DNA from: Scilla litardierei
Taxonomy: Eukaryota > Streptophyta > Magnoliopsida > Asparagales > Asparagaceae
Assembly (NCBI GenBank): GCA_030789695.1
Contig: CM061132.1
Span: 27,747,858 to 27,811,857 of the forward strand
DNA length: 64,000 nucleotides
Direction of reading: 5' to 3'
Made by a program: the position numbers and the translations under genes. Below are positions 44,233 to 55,078 of this stretch, one piece after another (positions within the stretch are counted from its first letter, which is position 1; each line of letters starts with the position of its first letter). The notes under the pieces were generated by a model, which saw nothing but the letters and a program-made list of their open reading frames with translations, ran no database searches and was not told where the DNA came from.

Positions 44233-44452
44233 TGTTAGAAGGTAATTGGACTCAAGAGAAAATAGCGATAGAGTTTCTTAGAAATGGAATAAGCAACCAT
44301 CGCCATAGGCCATGGTTCTCTATATATTAAGAGTAGAGAAGGGAGATGAAGGGCCTCAAGGAGACCAAGGGTCCCCATCACTCATAATAATGGGGACTAA
44401 TGAGAGTGGGTAATGAAGGAGGGGAGGCCAAAGGCCTCCCTCATTCATAACA
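44233..44452 (-). repeat. copia-3 5' LTR
   Basis: 220 bp, three differences from the partner (two A/C, one T/C). Confidence 0.94.
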
Positions 44453-44457
44453 AATCG

Positions 44458-45051
44458 TCATTAAAGGACTACCCTAATCAGGAATTAGGTTTTAAAAGGT
44501 TGTAATGATTATTAAAACATAGCATGTCATTTAAAATTTATCTTATAAATTTTAAACAGGTTTTTAATGGCTAACCTAAAAGGTTTCATAGATTATCAAA
44601 TAATTAAGCATGGCCATTAAAACATAATCTAGCTTTATCAACTATAAAATTAGCATGCAATTTGTAACCTAAATATCGCATAAAATATTTATAACTATTT
44701 AACAATTATCACATAATTATTAAATATGCATCAACACATTAAAAATTTATCCTATAAATAATTAATGTGCAACTAAATTTAACACTTAAATTAAAACCAT
44801 GATTTTAAAACTTAAAACAGTTTCATAAAAATTATCATATAATTTTTATTTCATAAACTATGTTTTAAAATCATCATAAAATATTCCATGTTTCTAAAAA
44901 CAATTTTATCGCATAAAAGAATTTTAAAAAACATCTTAAATGAAAACGGTTTCATTTTTAACAATATCGCATAAAGTTAAAAAATTAGCATGCATTTAAA
45001 AAGCATTCAATTTAAAAACATCGCAGTCCTAAATCATCATGCAAACCTAAT
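44458..45051 (-). other. copia-2 leader region, AT-rich
   Basis: Between the copia-3 insertion and the copia-2 primer-binding site. A very AT-rich stretch with recurring TTTAAAA/ATCATATAATTTTT phrases. No ORF, no recognisable gag. Confidence 0.6.
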
Positions 45052-45062
45052 GCTCTGATACT
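45052..45062 (-). other. copia-2 primer-binding site
   Basis: AGTATCAGAGC on the minus strand; the classic plant copia site is TGGTATCAGAGC, complementary to the 3' end of initiator Met tRNA. Confidence 0.78.
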
Positions 45063-47536
45063 ATGATCCTTAGGGTACTTTTTTGTGCCCACCTAAGTCG
45101 GACATACAACAGAAGCAGAAGAAAAGCAGCGGAAATAAGAATTCGCTAAATAATTTAGCGAAGCCCTGAGGAAACTAGACCCTTGAGCCAGGATCTATGC
45201 CAACTTGAGGTGGATCTGACCACCCCAAAAAGGATCGAAGCTACTGTGATATAATTAAAAGAAAGATTCTGAAATACATACCCAGAACCTTGCCTTGATG
45301 CAGGCATGGTGTACCGCACCGCCTTCCGCTCCCCGAAGCTGAGCCGCCTTGCGCCCTCGAATCGATCCTCGGACTGCTCCGCGTCCCGAGGCAAACAATC
45401 CCCTTGTTGCCGAGCCAACCACGCGACGAAGAAAGTTTCACCTGAGTGTGATCCTTCGCCAAGACTTCGGATCGGATCTGAACCCCATCGTGGCTTTGCT
45501 AGATCCCATAAGGAGCAAGGCAGAAATTTAGGGAGAAGAGAATATTAATTTTAAGCTTAGATCCGAGCATGCTCTAACATTTTTGGGAGCTGCTCAGATC
45601 TAGAGCTTGGGACGAGTTTAAAGGAATGGAGAAAACCCCTATAAATATAGGCGGCTTACCCCTCCCCTTTACTCCACTTTCGATGTGGGACTAAACTTTT
45701 GCAGTTTAATAATTGAAGTTAGTTTGTCTTTTATAAAGGCCAAATTTCCATGAATTTTAACTCCCTCATCGTTGAGCTTCACATTTGATACAACCTATCA
45801 AAGCGAAGGGTGCTGAACGGTGAACGCGTAGGAAAAACGGCGAGTCAATTGGAGTCTGTTTGTCCCCTCAAACGTCAGTCCAAAAAGCGCCCAAACCATG
45901 TGTTTCAACAAGAACACATCCGCCGACAATTACTGTGCATGAAGCCCTAGCAGTGGGGCCCACAACATGGGCCCTACACGCATGCTACAGGCTGCCTGGC
46001 ACCTTGGGCACGTGCTTGTCACGCGCCCTGCAGGCACAAATCAAGGGGCACCAGCTGGTGCCACTTTTCCATTTGGGACAGAGGGCGCCTCATTTAGGCG
46101 CCCCCTTTTTGGGCGACTATTTCTAAACGGCCAGGCCATTGGCCAGGCCCAAAAGTCAGTCGACCCTTTTTTCCTTAAAAAAATTGCTTTAATCATATCA
46201 AAGAATTTGGGATTTTATCTTTTGGGCTGCCTTTTTGGGCCTTCTATTTAAACACATTTAAATAGACTTATTGGGCTCATTTCAACTCCATTTTAACGCG
46301 GTTTGAACCTGTGCTTAGACTGGGACGATCCCGTCTTACAGGTAACCTTTTCCTTGCGTTTAGTGTATTAAATATTGTCGTAAATAATTTACGACACATT
46401 TAACTCAGTTTGCATCATATGCAAAATAGTCCCGATCTAAGCTTAAAATATCATTTGCATCAAATGCATTTTTCTATCCCTTGCATCAAATGCACATTCT
46501 CCCTAATGTTTCTACCTTTTACTAGACGAAGGTCGCACTCTGTGTGAGACCCTACAGCCTGACCCTTCTACATGTGAGGCTCGAAGCCCCAGATGGTAGT
46601 GATCATGAGCAGCAGGTGCTGTCCCTGTTTCAGTATCATACTTATGTGGTTAACTCATTGACATGAGTGTTGTCGGGACCACCCTGACTGTGTCCGTAAT
46701 GAATTCTGCAGTTTTAGTCTCTTCGTCAAAACTATGTCGTTTTATTCAAGCCTAGGGTACGGTCAAACTGTCAACCCCAATAGCTCGAAACCGGTTAGTC
46801 TCCATCAATCTTTAGTCAAATAATATTGGACATCTTCCAACATACTCTGGCCAGAGTTTTCACTAAAGACCGAACTAACACTACGACACTAACTCCAATT
46901 GACAAGGGAGAGACGTATCGTATCTTGGTCATTACTCTCCTCGCACGTTTCAAATGTCATCCAACTAAAGACCTTTCGACAGACCTAGCCTCGAAGCTAG
47001 GTCAGAGATCTAAGTGACACCGTTCACGTACAGGTTCGTACAATGATATCAAGTCAAATACCAACTTGTCTATCATCACTAAGAGTTATGACTGACAGAT
47101 TTGGTCAATCATAACCATATGATAACTCTTGTTGGGTCGTTCAGTGAACTCATTCTCCAATGAGCACCTGTGTCTCGTCTCCGACTTTGCCAAGTCGAAC
47201 GACCATGAGATCATTGTCACCACTACACGGTAAAGACAAAGACACAATGGTCTATCCGATATTTCGATATCCTTTTCTCGAAACATCTACGACCACGAAC
47301 GTTTCTAGACTTATGCTACATACTGTCAAGCACTTCTAAATGATTGAGATCCTCATCTCGATACACGTTTGACCTTGCATTAAGTCTTAGGACTTTACCT
47401 AAGTTAATTTCTAATGATAACTACATTATGATTTAACTTAGATAAATTCTTACCATACAGCTTACTGTAATTTTGAACAAGATGTTTGTACAATTACATA
47501 GAGATAAATTGCCTCGAGGGCATACATCTCCCAACA
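45063..47536 (-). repeat. copia-2 5' LTR (2474 bp)
   Basis: Aligns along its length with 34393-36983. The outermost ~10 bases next to the primer-binding site (TGTTGGTC in the partner) are missing or altered. A TATA region lies near 45640-45650 on the minus strand (CCTATATTTATAGGGG). Confidence 0.85.
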
Positions 47537-48406
47537 GTTTGATCCATCCAAATGGATCCTAGTCAACATATATATTGTTGAATCCTTGGGTCGGCATTCA
47601 GGGGAAGAGTCATGTTATTGCCAACGAGCCCACCAAGATACTCTTCGAGTCCACTAAGATATTCTCTGAGCCCACTGAGCCTTCAGAGCCCATTATTGTA
47701 GCGAAGCGTCGACCCAGTCAACACCCACACGTCATTTGCCCCTTTTGAGCTTCTGTAGCTCAAGGAGGTAATCGATAATGGCTCATAATTGGCGGGAGGC
47801 ATGGGCGACAGTTACCCATATTGATGAAGGGGGATCTTGCCACTATAATTGGGGACCGTTAAGTCTCCTAACATCACTGAAAAGACTCCAAAGTATATAA
47901 ATACAAAAAGAACAATCAGAAGAAGGGATCCCCAAGGTACAAAAGATTTGTTACTTTCATATTCTGCTTTCCAGTTTAGAATTCTTCCTCCAAATAGCTT
48001 GCAACGACTGATTCGAGGCGAACCTCCGTGGGTCGATCTCGACAGCCCCTAGCCTTCAACTTAAGTTCACATTCTAACTTTAGCATCGGAGGGGATTTGG
48101 ATCGGAACCCAGATCTGACCCCCCCTGACGTTCCTTTATGGTGCAGGTGATCAAAACTCGACCCAACAGGAGGGTCGAAAGATAGCTCTCAACAGTAAAC
48201 ATATGGGTCGACCATCTAAAGGGTTGAACTGCCGTCGGGTTCAACTCTGAGGATGAGTAAGCTTCTGTATTGCATCCTTGCCCTTACCATCATCGACCTT
48301 GGTTCTACCGACCAAGGGTCCCACTCCACCAGCTGACGAGGCTCCACCTCGACAGAGAAGTCCACGTCAGCCCAGGTTCTGTTATCGTCAATTTTGGCTT
48401 TAACAA

Positions 48407-49865
48407 TTGGTGTCGTCTATGGGATATCACCAGTCAACCTCCCGAAGCAACCAAAGCCCAATGTCGACTGGACCCAATTACAATAGATCACTCCTCGATC
48501 TAGTTAAGGAAACATTGAACAAGGGTGTTCCGAATGCAAATCTTGAAGACCAAGGAGCCCCATCCAATGCTCAATTGGTCACTAAGGAACAATTCAACAA
48601 GTTTGCTGAGAAGATTGAAAGTAGACTAACGGTATTAGCTGCCGCGGTTCAACATGACATGGAGCACCCACAACCGGGAGGATGACGAGCTACTCAAGGA
48701 AACCTGGGGCCTAACGAGCAAGGACTCGAGCAACAAGGGATCTTGCAACCGAATACCATTCCTCCATCTCAACAGAATGGATAGATGTGGAATAACTGCC
48801 CCACATTTGGGCATAATGGAGGTCCAGTGCCCTACAATAATGGGTGAACCACTCGTAGTATCTTGGATCAGGGGAGAGATAATCTCATCCAAGGTCACAG
48901 TCCACCAAATCTTACAGTTGGCATGAAGAGGAAGGAGAGGGAGACAAGCACAAACCATTCTTCGAGTGCCACTCACCAATGACAGGAGGAAATCCGTACT
49001 CCACTCGTTCTTCCTACCAACTGGAGGGCTCCTCTGAATGATAACATCATGCCCCACTGCTCCCCAAATTCAAGATTACAGCCTTGTACACGTATGACGG
49101 CATTGGAGACCCATGGGAGCACATCTACAGATATCAAAACATGGTGGAGATTCACAAGGCTGATGAGCCATACCTCTGCCGAGCCTTCCAAACCACGCTT
49201 ACAAAGGCATCAGATGGCTGGTCTAATAGGTTGCCTGATAATAGCATTGGGTCATTCTACTTTTCGTCTGACTTTTTTGCAGGCAGTTTGTTGCAGGGAG
49301 ATGCTCGAAGTGCAAATCATCTGATCTCTTCAGTCTGAATCAAGGTGAGAGAGAATCAATCCGTGACTTCATCAAACGTTTAAATGAAGAAATACTAGAG
49401 GTTGAGGACATTCCGAACTCTATTATCATCAGAGCCCTCACCCAAGCAGTCAGAAATAAGCACCTGTCCTTGCACTACTTCCCGCCGAGCAATCTCGTGC
49501 AGCTGTTCAGTACGACGGATCGATTCATGACCTCAGAGGAAGACTCGTTGCTGCAAAGAACGACACTCCTAAGCGTCGAGAAGAAGCAAATAGAGATGCT
49601 CGACCCCAAGGGAACTCTTGACAAGAACCTCGAGATCAGTGACAGAGAGACAAGAGTCCTCGAAGCAAGGAGCATCTTGCCAAAGATACTTACGTTAGGT
49701 AGAATGATCCTAAGGTAGAAGTCCTGACATATGCCCAAGGAGAAGGACTCATCAATGAGCCTGTCAAGAAGAACAGGTACGAAAAAAGGATGACCTTAAA
49801 TTCTGCATTTACCACAATGATCACGGGCATGACACTAATGATTACTGGACCCTCAAGAAGTAGAT
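48407..49865 (+). pseudogene. gag: Tat-like gag, copy B, broken
   Basis: Parallel to copy A. The N-terminal piece is at 48407-48685 (LVTKEQFNKFAEKIESRL). The core entry YDGIGDPWEHIYRYQNMVE and YLCRAFQTTLTKASDGWSN is at 49084-49338. A middle part at 49330-49690 is in shifting frames. A knuckle-like CIYHNDHGHDTNDYW lies near 49803-49850, ending LKK-stop. It holds slightly more coding than copy A but is still inactive. Confidence 0.7.
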
Positions 49866-50296
49866 TGACGCACTAGTCAAATGTGGTCATCCAAAGAAAC
49901 CGGGTGACGACCATCAAAATAAGGAAGGGATCCCAAAGAAGAAAGGCAAAGTGCCAATGATCTAGTCGCTAGTCACCAAGATGGTTGATTTGAATGCTTT
50001 TGATCAAAGATCGAATAAAAGCCAGGCGAAAACGACTCCAAACAGAATAAAAACACTTGTACGCATTTTATTGTTATCAGCTTTCTAAATTAATAACGTC
50101 TGTTTTCTTTCAAAATACATTTTCTCAACATGACATTCATGAGAATTGTTCCATCAAGTATTTGGTTAATCTTCGACACGAGTACCACTCACAAGGATCC
50201 AATCCTTAGAGGAAATGCTAGATGGGCCAGACACGTTCCAATTCACATTGTCTTGATGAAAATGAACTTCGAGAAAACTTAGTCATCGACCATTAG

Positions 50297-50680
50297 ACGA
50301 AGGGGCCATGCCACTCGATACCGAACGACTTTACTCGGTTGTCAACCATGAGCCGATGGGTCATCCCCTCGCAACTGAACGACCCTACTTTGTCTTTGAT
50401 CGTAAGACGAAGGGGCCATGCCCCTCGCTATCGAACAACTCTACTCGGTCATCAGCCGTAAGCCGAGGGCCACTGCTTCACAACCGAACGACCTTACTTG
50501 GTCGTTAGCCGTAGGCCGAGGGGCCATCCCTTCACAACTGAACGACCCTACTCAGTCGTCGATCGTAAGGCAAAGAAGTCATGCCCTTCGCTACTGAATG
50601 ACTCTACTTGGTCGGCAGCCCTAAGCCAAGGGGCCACGCCATGACAATTTAAGGACCCTACTTTGTCGTCAGCTATAAGG
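50297..50680 (+). repeat. Minisatellite, seven ~54-bp units
   Basis: Units start at about 50297, 50351, 50406, 50462, 50515, 50570 and 50624 (53-56 bp each). The consensus contains G(A/C)CGAAGGGGCCATGCC, AACGACC-CTACT and TCGTCAGCCGTAA. The divergence is moderate. It sits in the 3' non-coding region of Tat copy B, where Ogre/Tat elements of other plants are known to carry tandem repeats. Confidence 0.85.
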
Positions 50681-50689
50681 CAAATGGGT

Positions 50690-53497
50690 AGTTAGGAGAT
50701 GGGTATGCCCTCGAGGAAATTTATCTCTGTGTACGTGTGCAAATGTCTTATTCAAAATAACATTAAGCTGTTTGGTAAATATTTACCTAAGTTAATAATA
50801 ATGTAGTCGACATTAGAACTTAGGTAAAGTCCTAAGACTTAATACGAGGTTGAACAAGTATCAAAATGAGGACCTTGATCATGGAGAATTATTTGACCTT
50901 TGGTAGCATAAGTCTAAAATCAGTCCTGGTCATAGATGCTTCGAGAAAAGGATATCGAAACATCAGATAGACTACTGTGTCTTTGTCTTCACCATGGAGT
51001 GGTGACGATGATCTCATGGTCATTCGACTTGGCAAAGTCGGAGATGAGACACATGTGATCATTAGAGAATGAGTCCACTAAATGACCCAACGAGAGTTAT
51101 CACATTGTTAACATAACTGATCTGTCAGTGATAACTCTCAGTGATGATAGGCTAGTTAGTCCTTAGACTTGAGGTCAATGTAAAAACATGTACATGAACG
51201 GTGTCACTTAGATCTCTGACTTAGCTTAGAGGCAAGGCCCGTTGAAAGGTCTTTGGTTGGGTGACACTTGAAGCATGCGAGGAGAGTAATGACCAAGAAA
51301 GGATTCATCTCTCCTGTTTATGTGGAGTTAGTGTCGTACGACTTGGTTCGGTCTTTAGTGAAAAACTTTAGCCAAAGTATGTTGGAAGAAGTCCAACATA
51401 TTTGACTAAGGCCCGATGGAGACTAACCAAGTTCAAGCTATTAGGGTTGACAGTTTGACTGTACCCTAGGATTGACTAGGGGACATAGTTTTGACGAGGG
51501 GACTAAAACTGTGGCATTCATCATGGACACAGTCAAGGTGGTCCCGACAATACTCATGTCAATGAGTTAACCACATAATTAAGATACCGAAACAGGGACA
51601 GTACATGCTGCTTGTGGTCACCACCGTCTAGGGTTTCGAGCCCCACCTATAGTAGGGTCAGGCTGTAGGTCTCACACAGAGTGAGAACTTCGTCAAGTAA
51701 TATGTAGGATTAGGGAGACGATGCATTGGATGCAAGGGAATTAATACGTCACAAAATGTTTGTGACAAAAATCTTAAATGACTAATTTTATATGTGGGAT
51801 GAACACATGAGATTGTACCTGGATGACGGAAACGTCTCGGTCTAAACCCAGGTTCAAACAGCGTCCAAAACGAACTCCAAATGCGAAAGATAGAGCCAAA
51901 ACATCGAATAAGTCCCATTTAGGCATTGGGGGTCAAGGCCCGCACCCGCAGGCGCCCGACCCTCCTGGCAGGCAGGCAGGGTCTGCCCCTTCTTGTGGGC
52001 GGGGCCACCCACCAGCATGCGCCCTGTTGGGCTGGCATGCACCGCCAGGTGGGCATATGTTGTGGGCCCCACTTTTAGGGTTCTGATCCCTAATTGTTGG
52101 TGGCTCGTTTTTGCGAAAAATGCTGGTTTGGGCTATCTTTGGACGATTGTTTGAGGGATCAAACGAACTCAGAATGGAGCATCGTTTTTTATACGCGTTT
52201 TCCATTCAACCTCTTAGGATCAATGTATGACATCGTTCTTGGAGCACAACGGTGAGGGATGGAAAATTCATTGAAATTTTACCTTCGTGAAGGTTAAACT
52301 TAAAGTTAATTTTCTCCTCCAAACCTTTAGTCCCACATCGAAAATTGAGAAGAGAGGAGGGGTCAGCCACCTATATAAATAGGGGCCAACCCCCCTTCTT
52401 GAAACTTGCACCAAGCACCAGATCTGAGTAGCTCCATTAAACACGAGTAAGCTCAGATCTATGATTAAATTAATATTCCATCTTCTCCCTAATTCTTCTT
52501 TGCTCCTGATCGGGCTCTGGTAAAGCTACGAAGGAGTTCGAATCGGATCCAAAGTCTAGATGGAGGATCCACTCAAGGTGAAACTTTCTTTGGCGCATGG
52601 TTGGCTTAACGACAAGGGTGTTACTTACCTCATGATGCGATTCGGCTCGGGATGCAGTTCAGCTTGGGAGAAGCAGCACGGGGCATCGCTTCGAAGATAA
52701 AGAAATGTTGCTAAAAACGACGTTTCGTATTCTGTAGAAACGAAGTGAAAGGTATGTAGTTTAATTTACATGTGTTTATAATTGCAATAGTTTGATAGAT
52801 CTATCCTTAGGAATTGGTCAGACCCAACCCCGTGATAGTAGAGATTCTGGCTAGGGTTTATTATTTAGGGCTTGACTTAAAAATGTTTTAAGATCTGTTT
52901 TTCCGCTGCTTGATTTGATTTCTTCGTCCGACCGACTTGGGCTGGACATCGATCTAAAGCCATAAGGACCCAGAAAATCATGTGGTGGTATCAGAGCTAG
53001 GTCTATGTTGATCTATGGTTCTGCAATTATAAAGTGCATTGGATGCATCATGTTATCTCCATGAGATATTAAGATATTAAATTATCGTTCCATGTGATGG
53101 TTTTATCTTCAAAAAATTGTTTTTTAAAAATTAGATCTAATTTTAAAATCATGTGATAATTTTAATAATTAGATCTTTAAAATTATATGATAATGTAACT
53201 TAAATTTATGAGATATTTTTAAGTTGCATGCTTAACTAAATTTTATGAGATAATTCTAGTTGTCTTGTTATCATGCTAAAATGTTTAGTTGATATTTTGA
53301 ATGGTTATATTATTTCTTATTGATTATGTGATAATTCAAGAAAAACTTTTAGGATAGCCATTAAAAGCTTTCAAAGAAAAACTTCCAGGATAGCCATTAA
53401 AAGCTTTCAAAAAATTATAAGATAATTTTTGATGGACATGCTATGATTTAAAAATTGTTGCAATAAAATTAAATTCCTAATATTTGATTAGGGTAGC
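50690..53497 (+). mobile_element. copia-4: 5' LTR and leader of a copia-2 relative, truncated
   Basis: The LTR (50690-52984) is the inverted relative of the copia-2 LTRs. It shares GAGATG-GTATGCCCTCGAGG at its start, the TTAACCACATAA and AACAGGGACAG phrases, and CTATATAAAT as TATA (52371-52380). The primer-binding site TGGTATCAGAGC is intact at 52986-52997. About 500 bp of AT-rich leader follow before the Tat-like LTR at 53498 cuts it. No gag is reached. Confidence 0.85.
52986..52997 (+). other. copia-4 primer-binding site
   Basis: TGGTATCAGAGC, the standard initiator-Met tRNA complement. It confirms how different the copia-1 and copia-3 site is. Confidence 0.9.
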
Positions 53498-54504
53498 TGT
53501 TAGTGCACAGATACGGATCATAGAGGAGTATCTGCGTACCCAACCCATTTAGTGCTAGCAACCTGAAATCCATCGTCGAGGCGGAGTTATACCGGGTCAA
53601 GCGAACGGCTCACTCGATCGTTAAGCTCCCGCTGATACTCAGGGGGAAGTTAATGGGGCCGAGTAAATGGGCAACCGTTATCTCGAATCCAGGAGAAGAT
53701 CGCCCCCAAATCAATGAGAGACGGTTACATGCAATCAATAGAGAACTGCTTATAAATACCCGAAAGGACAAAGGTATATGTGTTCCAATTCCTATGGTAC
53801 GAGATCTAATACATAGACTCTACTCTTTCAACATATATTTCTTCCACTAAAGAGCTTGCGACGTCAGATCTAAGACGAACCTCCGTGGGTCGATCTCAGC
53901 TACTCCAAGCTCCATCTCTTTCTTCAGTTTCCATACTAACTTAAGCATCGGTAGGATTTGGGTTGGGACCCAGATCCGACCCCCTTGACCGTCCTTTGTG
54001 GTGTAAATCGTCGAGTCTCAATCTTCTCTGAAGGTCATTCCCGAGCTTCCCAGCCTCAATCTATTGACGTATAAGCTGCTCAGGGGTCGATCAAGCACCA
54101 CATCCCAATCAACATCCATCATCCGACCTTGGTTCTACCAACCAAGGGTCCCACTTCACTCACCGACGAGGCTCTGACTTAGTGCAAAGGGTCCACGTCA
54201 GTTTGATATCTGTCCCGGTCATTTTAGGCCTTAACAATTTGGTTCCGTTTATGGGAAACCACGAGTCGACATCCCAATCGACGAAATATCTCGACCATAT
54301 CATCTCGCCCATCAACACCCTCCAGTGATGCCTTGGCACCTCTCGGCATCGACCTCATCAACATGATCATGGAAGGTCCTCCACACCCGGAGCTGTTAAC
54401 CTCGCTCCAAAGTTCCTATGCCGGAAGGTTGATGACAATATCTGCAGGGTGAAAGTGCCCCAGAGATTCTACACCTCTTATATCCTTCTCAGATGAAGAT
54501 CTAT

Positions 54505-54905
54505 AGTGTGTAGAGCTTCCGTACGACGATGCCGTTGTCATTACAACCACCGTCAATGAGATCGTCATGAAGAGATTGCTCGTCGACACCGAAAGCTCGT
54601 GCAACATGCATTTTCTCACTACGTTGGAGAGAATGTGACTGTCCTTTATGGAGTTGACACCTTGTTCGGGACCTCTAGTGGGGTTCACCGAACACTCCGC
54701 CCCAATAGCAGGCATCATCACCCTACCAGTGACCCTAGGTACGTATCCACGACAAGTCACTCGCCTGACAAATTTCTTGGTAGTAAAGATCAACTCGACG
54801 TACAACAGAATCATCGGCAAACTACTACTAAATGCTATAGAAGAGATGGTCTTAACTTTCCATCAAATGATAAATTCCAGACTCCTAAAGGAGTCGGGAA
54901 AGTGA
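54505..54905 (+). pseudogene. Tat-like aspartic protease region, copy C
   Basis: The reading PYDDAVVITTTVNEIVMKRL leads to LLVDTESSCNMHF, with the active site DTESS instead of the usual D-(S/N/T)-G-S-S: the essential Gly is Glu. In another frame (54648-54905) the remainder is clear: LTPCSGPLVGFTEHSAP, ITLPVTLGTYPRQVT, FLVVKINSTYNRIIG. A frame change therefore splits the domain at ~54620-54650. Confidence 0.72.
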
Positions 54906-55078
54906 GAGGGAATCCGAAGCAGGCACGGTCGTGCTATACTCTATCCACCGCTTTGAGAAGGGTAGGGCAGGCAGACTCGGTCGATCCCAAAGGCGAAGAT
55001 CGACGACCCACGGCAGTCGAAGCGACGGAGAACATCTGGATCTCCAAATAAAAAGGGAAAACTGTCTCCATTGGGTCA

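Larger units (their letters stand above)
40152..44452 (-). mobile_element. copia-3: young gag-less Ty1/copia element, complete ends
   Basis: Two 220-bp LTRs (40152-40371, 44233-44452) differ at only three positions. They read TGTTATGAAT...CTAACA on the minus strand and are flanked by the target duplication AATCG (40147-40151 and 44453-44457). The primer-binding site CGTTATCAGCACG directly abuts the 5' LTR (plus strand 44220-44232) and the polypurine tract AAGGGGGAG the 3' LTR. Only ~200 bp separate the 5' LTR from protease, so gag is missing. Pol is a single frame of ~1,156 codons with two nonsense codons. It sits within copia-2. Confidence 0.95.
34393..47536 (-). mobile_element. copia-2: large Ty1/copia with ~2.5-kb LTRs, itself split by copia-3
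   Basis: Target duplication GTTTG (34388-34392 and 47537-47541). On the minus strand the 5' LTR is 47536-45063 and the 3' LTR 36983-34393, starting TGTTGGGAGATG and ending near CCAACA. The primer-binding site next to the 5' LTR reads AGTATCAGAGC (plus strand 45052-45062), one change from the initiator-Met site TGGTATCAGAGC. A polypurine tract TAGGAGA abuts the 3' LTR. Coding sequence between them is almost completely decayed, apart from RNaseH and integrase traces. The LTRs stay much alike (the 36000-36240 and 46560-46800 segments are nearly identical), so it probably moved with helper proteins. Length without copia-3 is ~8.8 kb. Confidence 0.88.
34028..47565. mobile_element. Foldback MITE family B, copy 2, split by copia-2
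   Basis: The left part is 34028-34392 and the right part 47542-47565. Removing the 13.1-kb copia and one GTTTG restores the sequence around the break exactly as in copy 1 (CCGCATGTTTGATCCATCC). Confidence 0.85.
47576..50689 (+). mobile_element. Tat-like gypsy element, copy B (LTR, gag, 3' tandem repeats; pol missing)
   Basis: The 830-bp LTR (47576-48405) starts TGTTGAATCC and ends TTTAACA, followed by the primer-binding site ATTGGTGTCGTCTATGGGA. Its sequence is ~90% like copy A by eye. Gag relics are followed from ~49940 by non-coding DNA and a 54-bp minisatellite (50297-50680), with no pol between. It is cut at 50690 by the copia-4 LTR. Together with the family A and B MITEs in front it forms the second copy of a duplicated block. 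Confidence 0.83.

Noticed and set aside
51933..52205. Open frames in a GC-rich block of the copia-4 LTR
   Set aside because: Open on both strands, composition-driven; inside an LTR.
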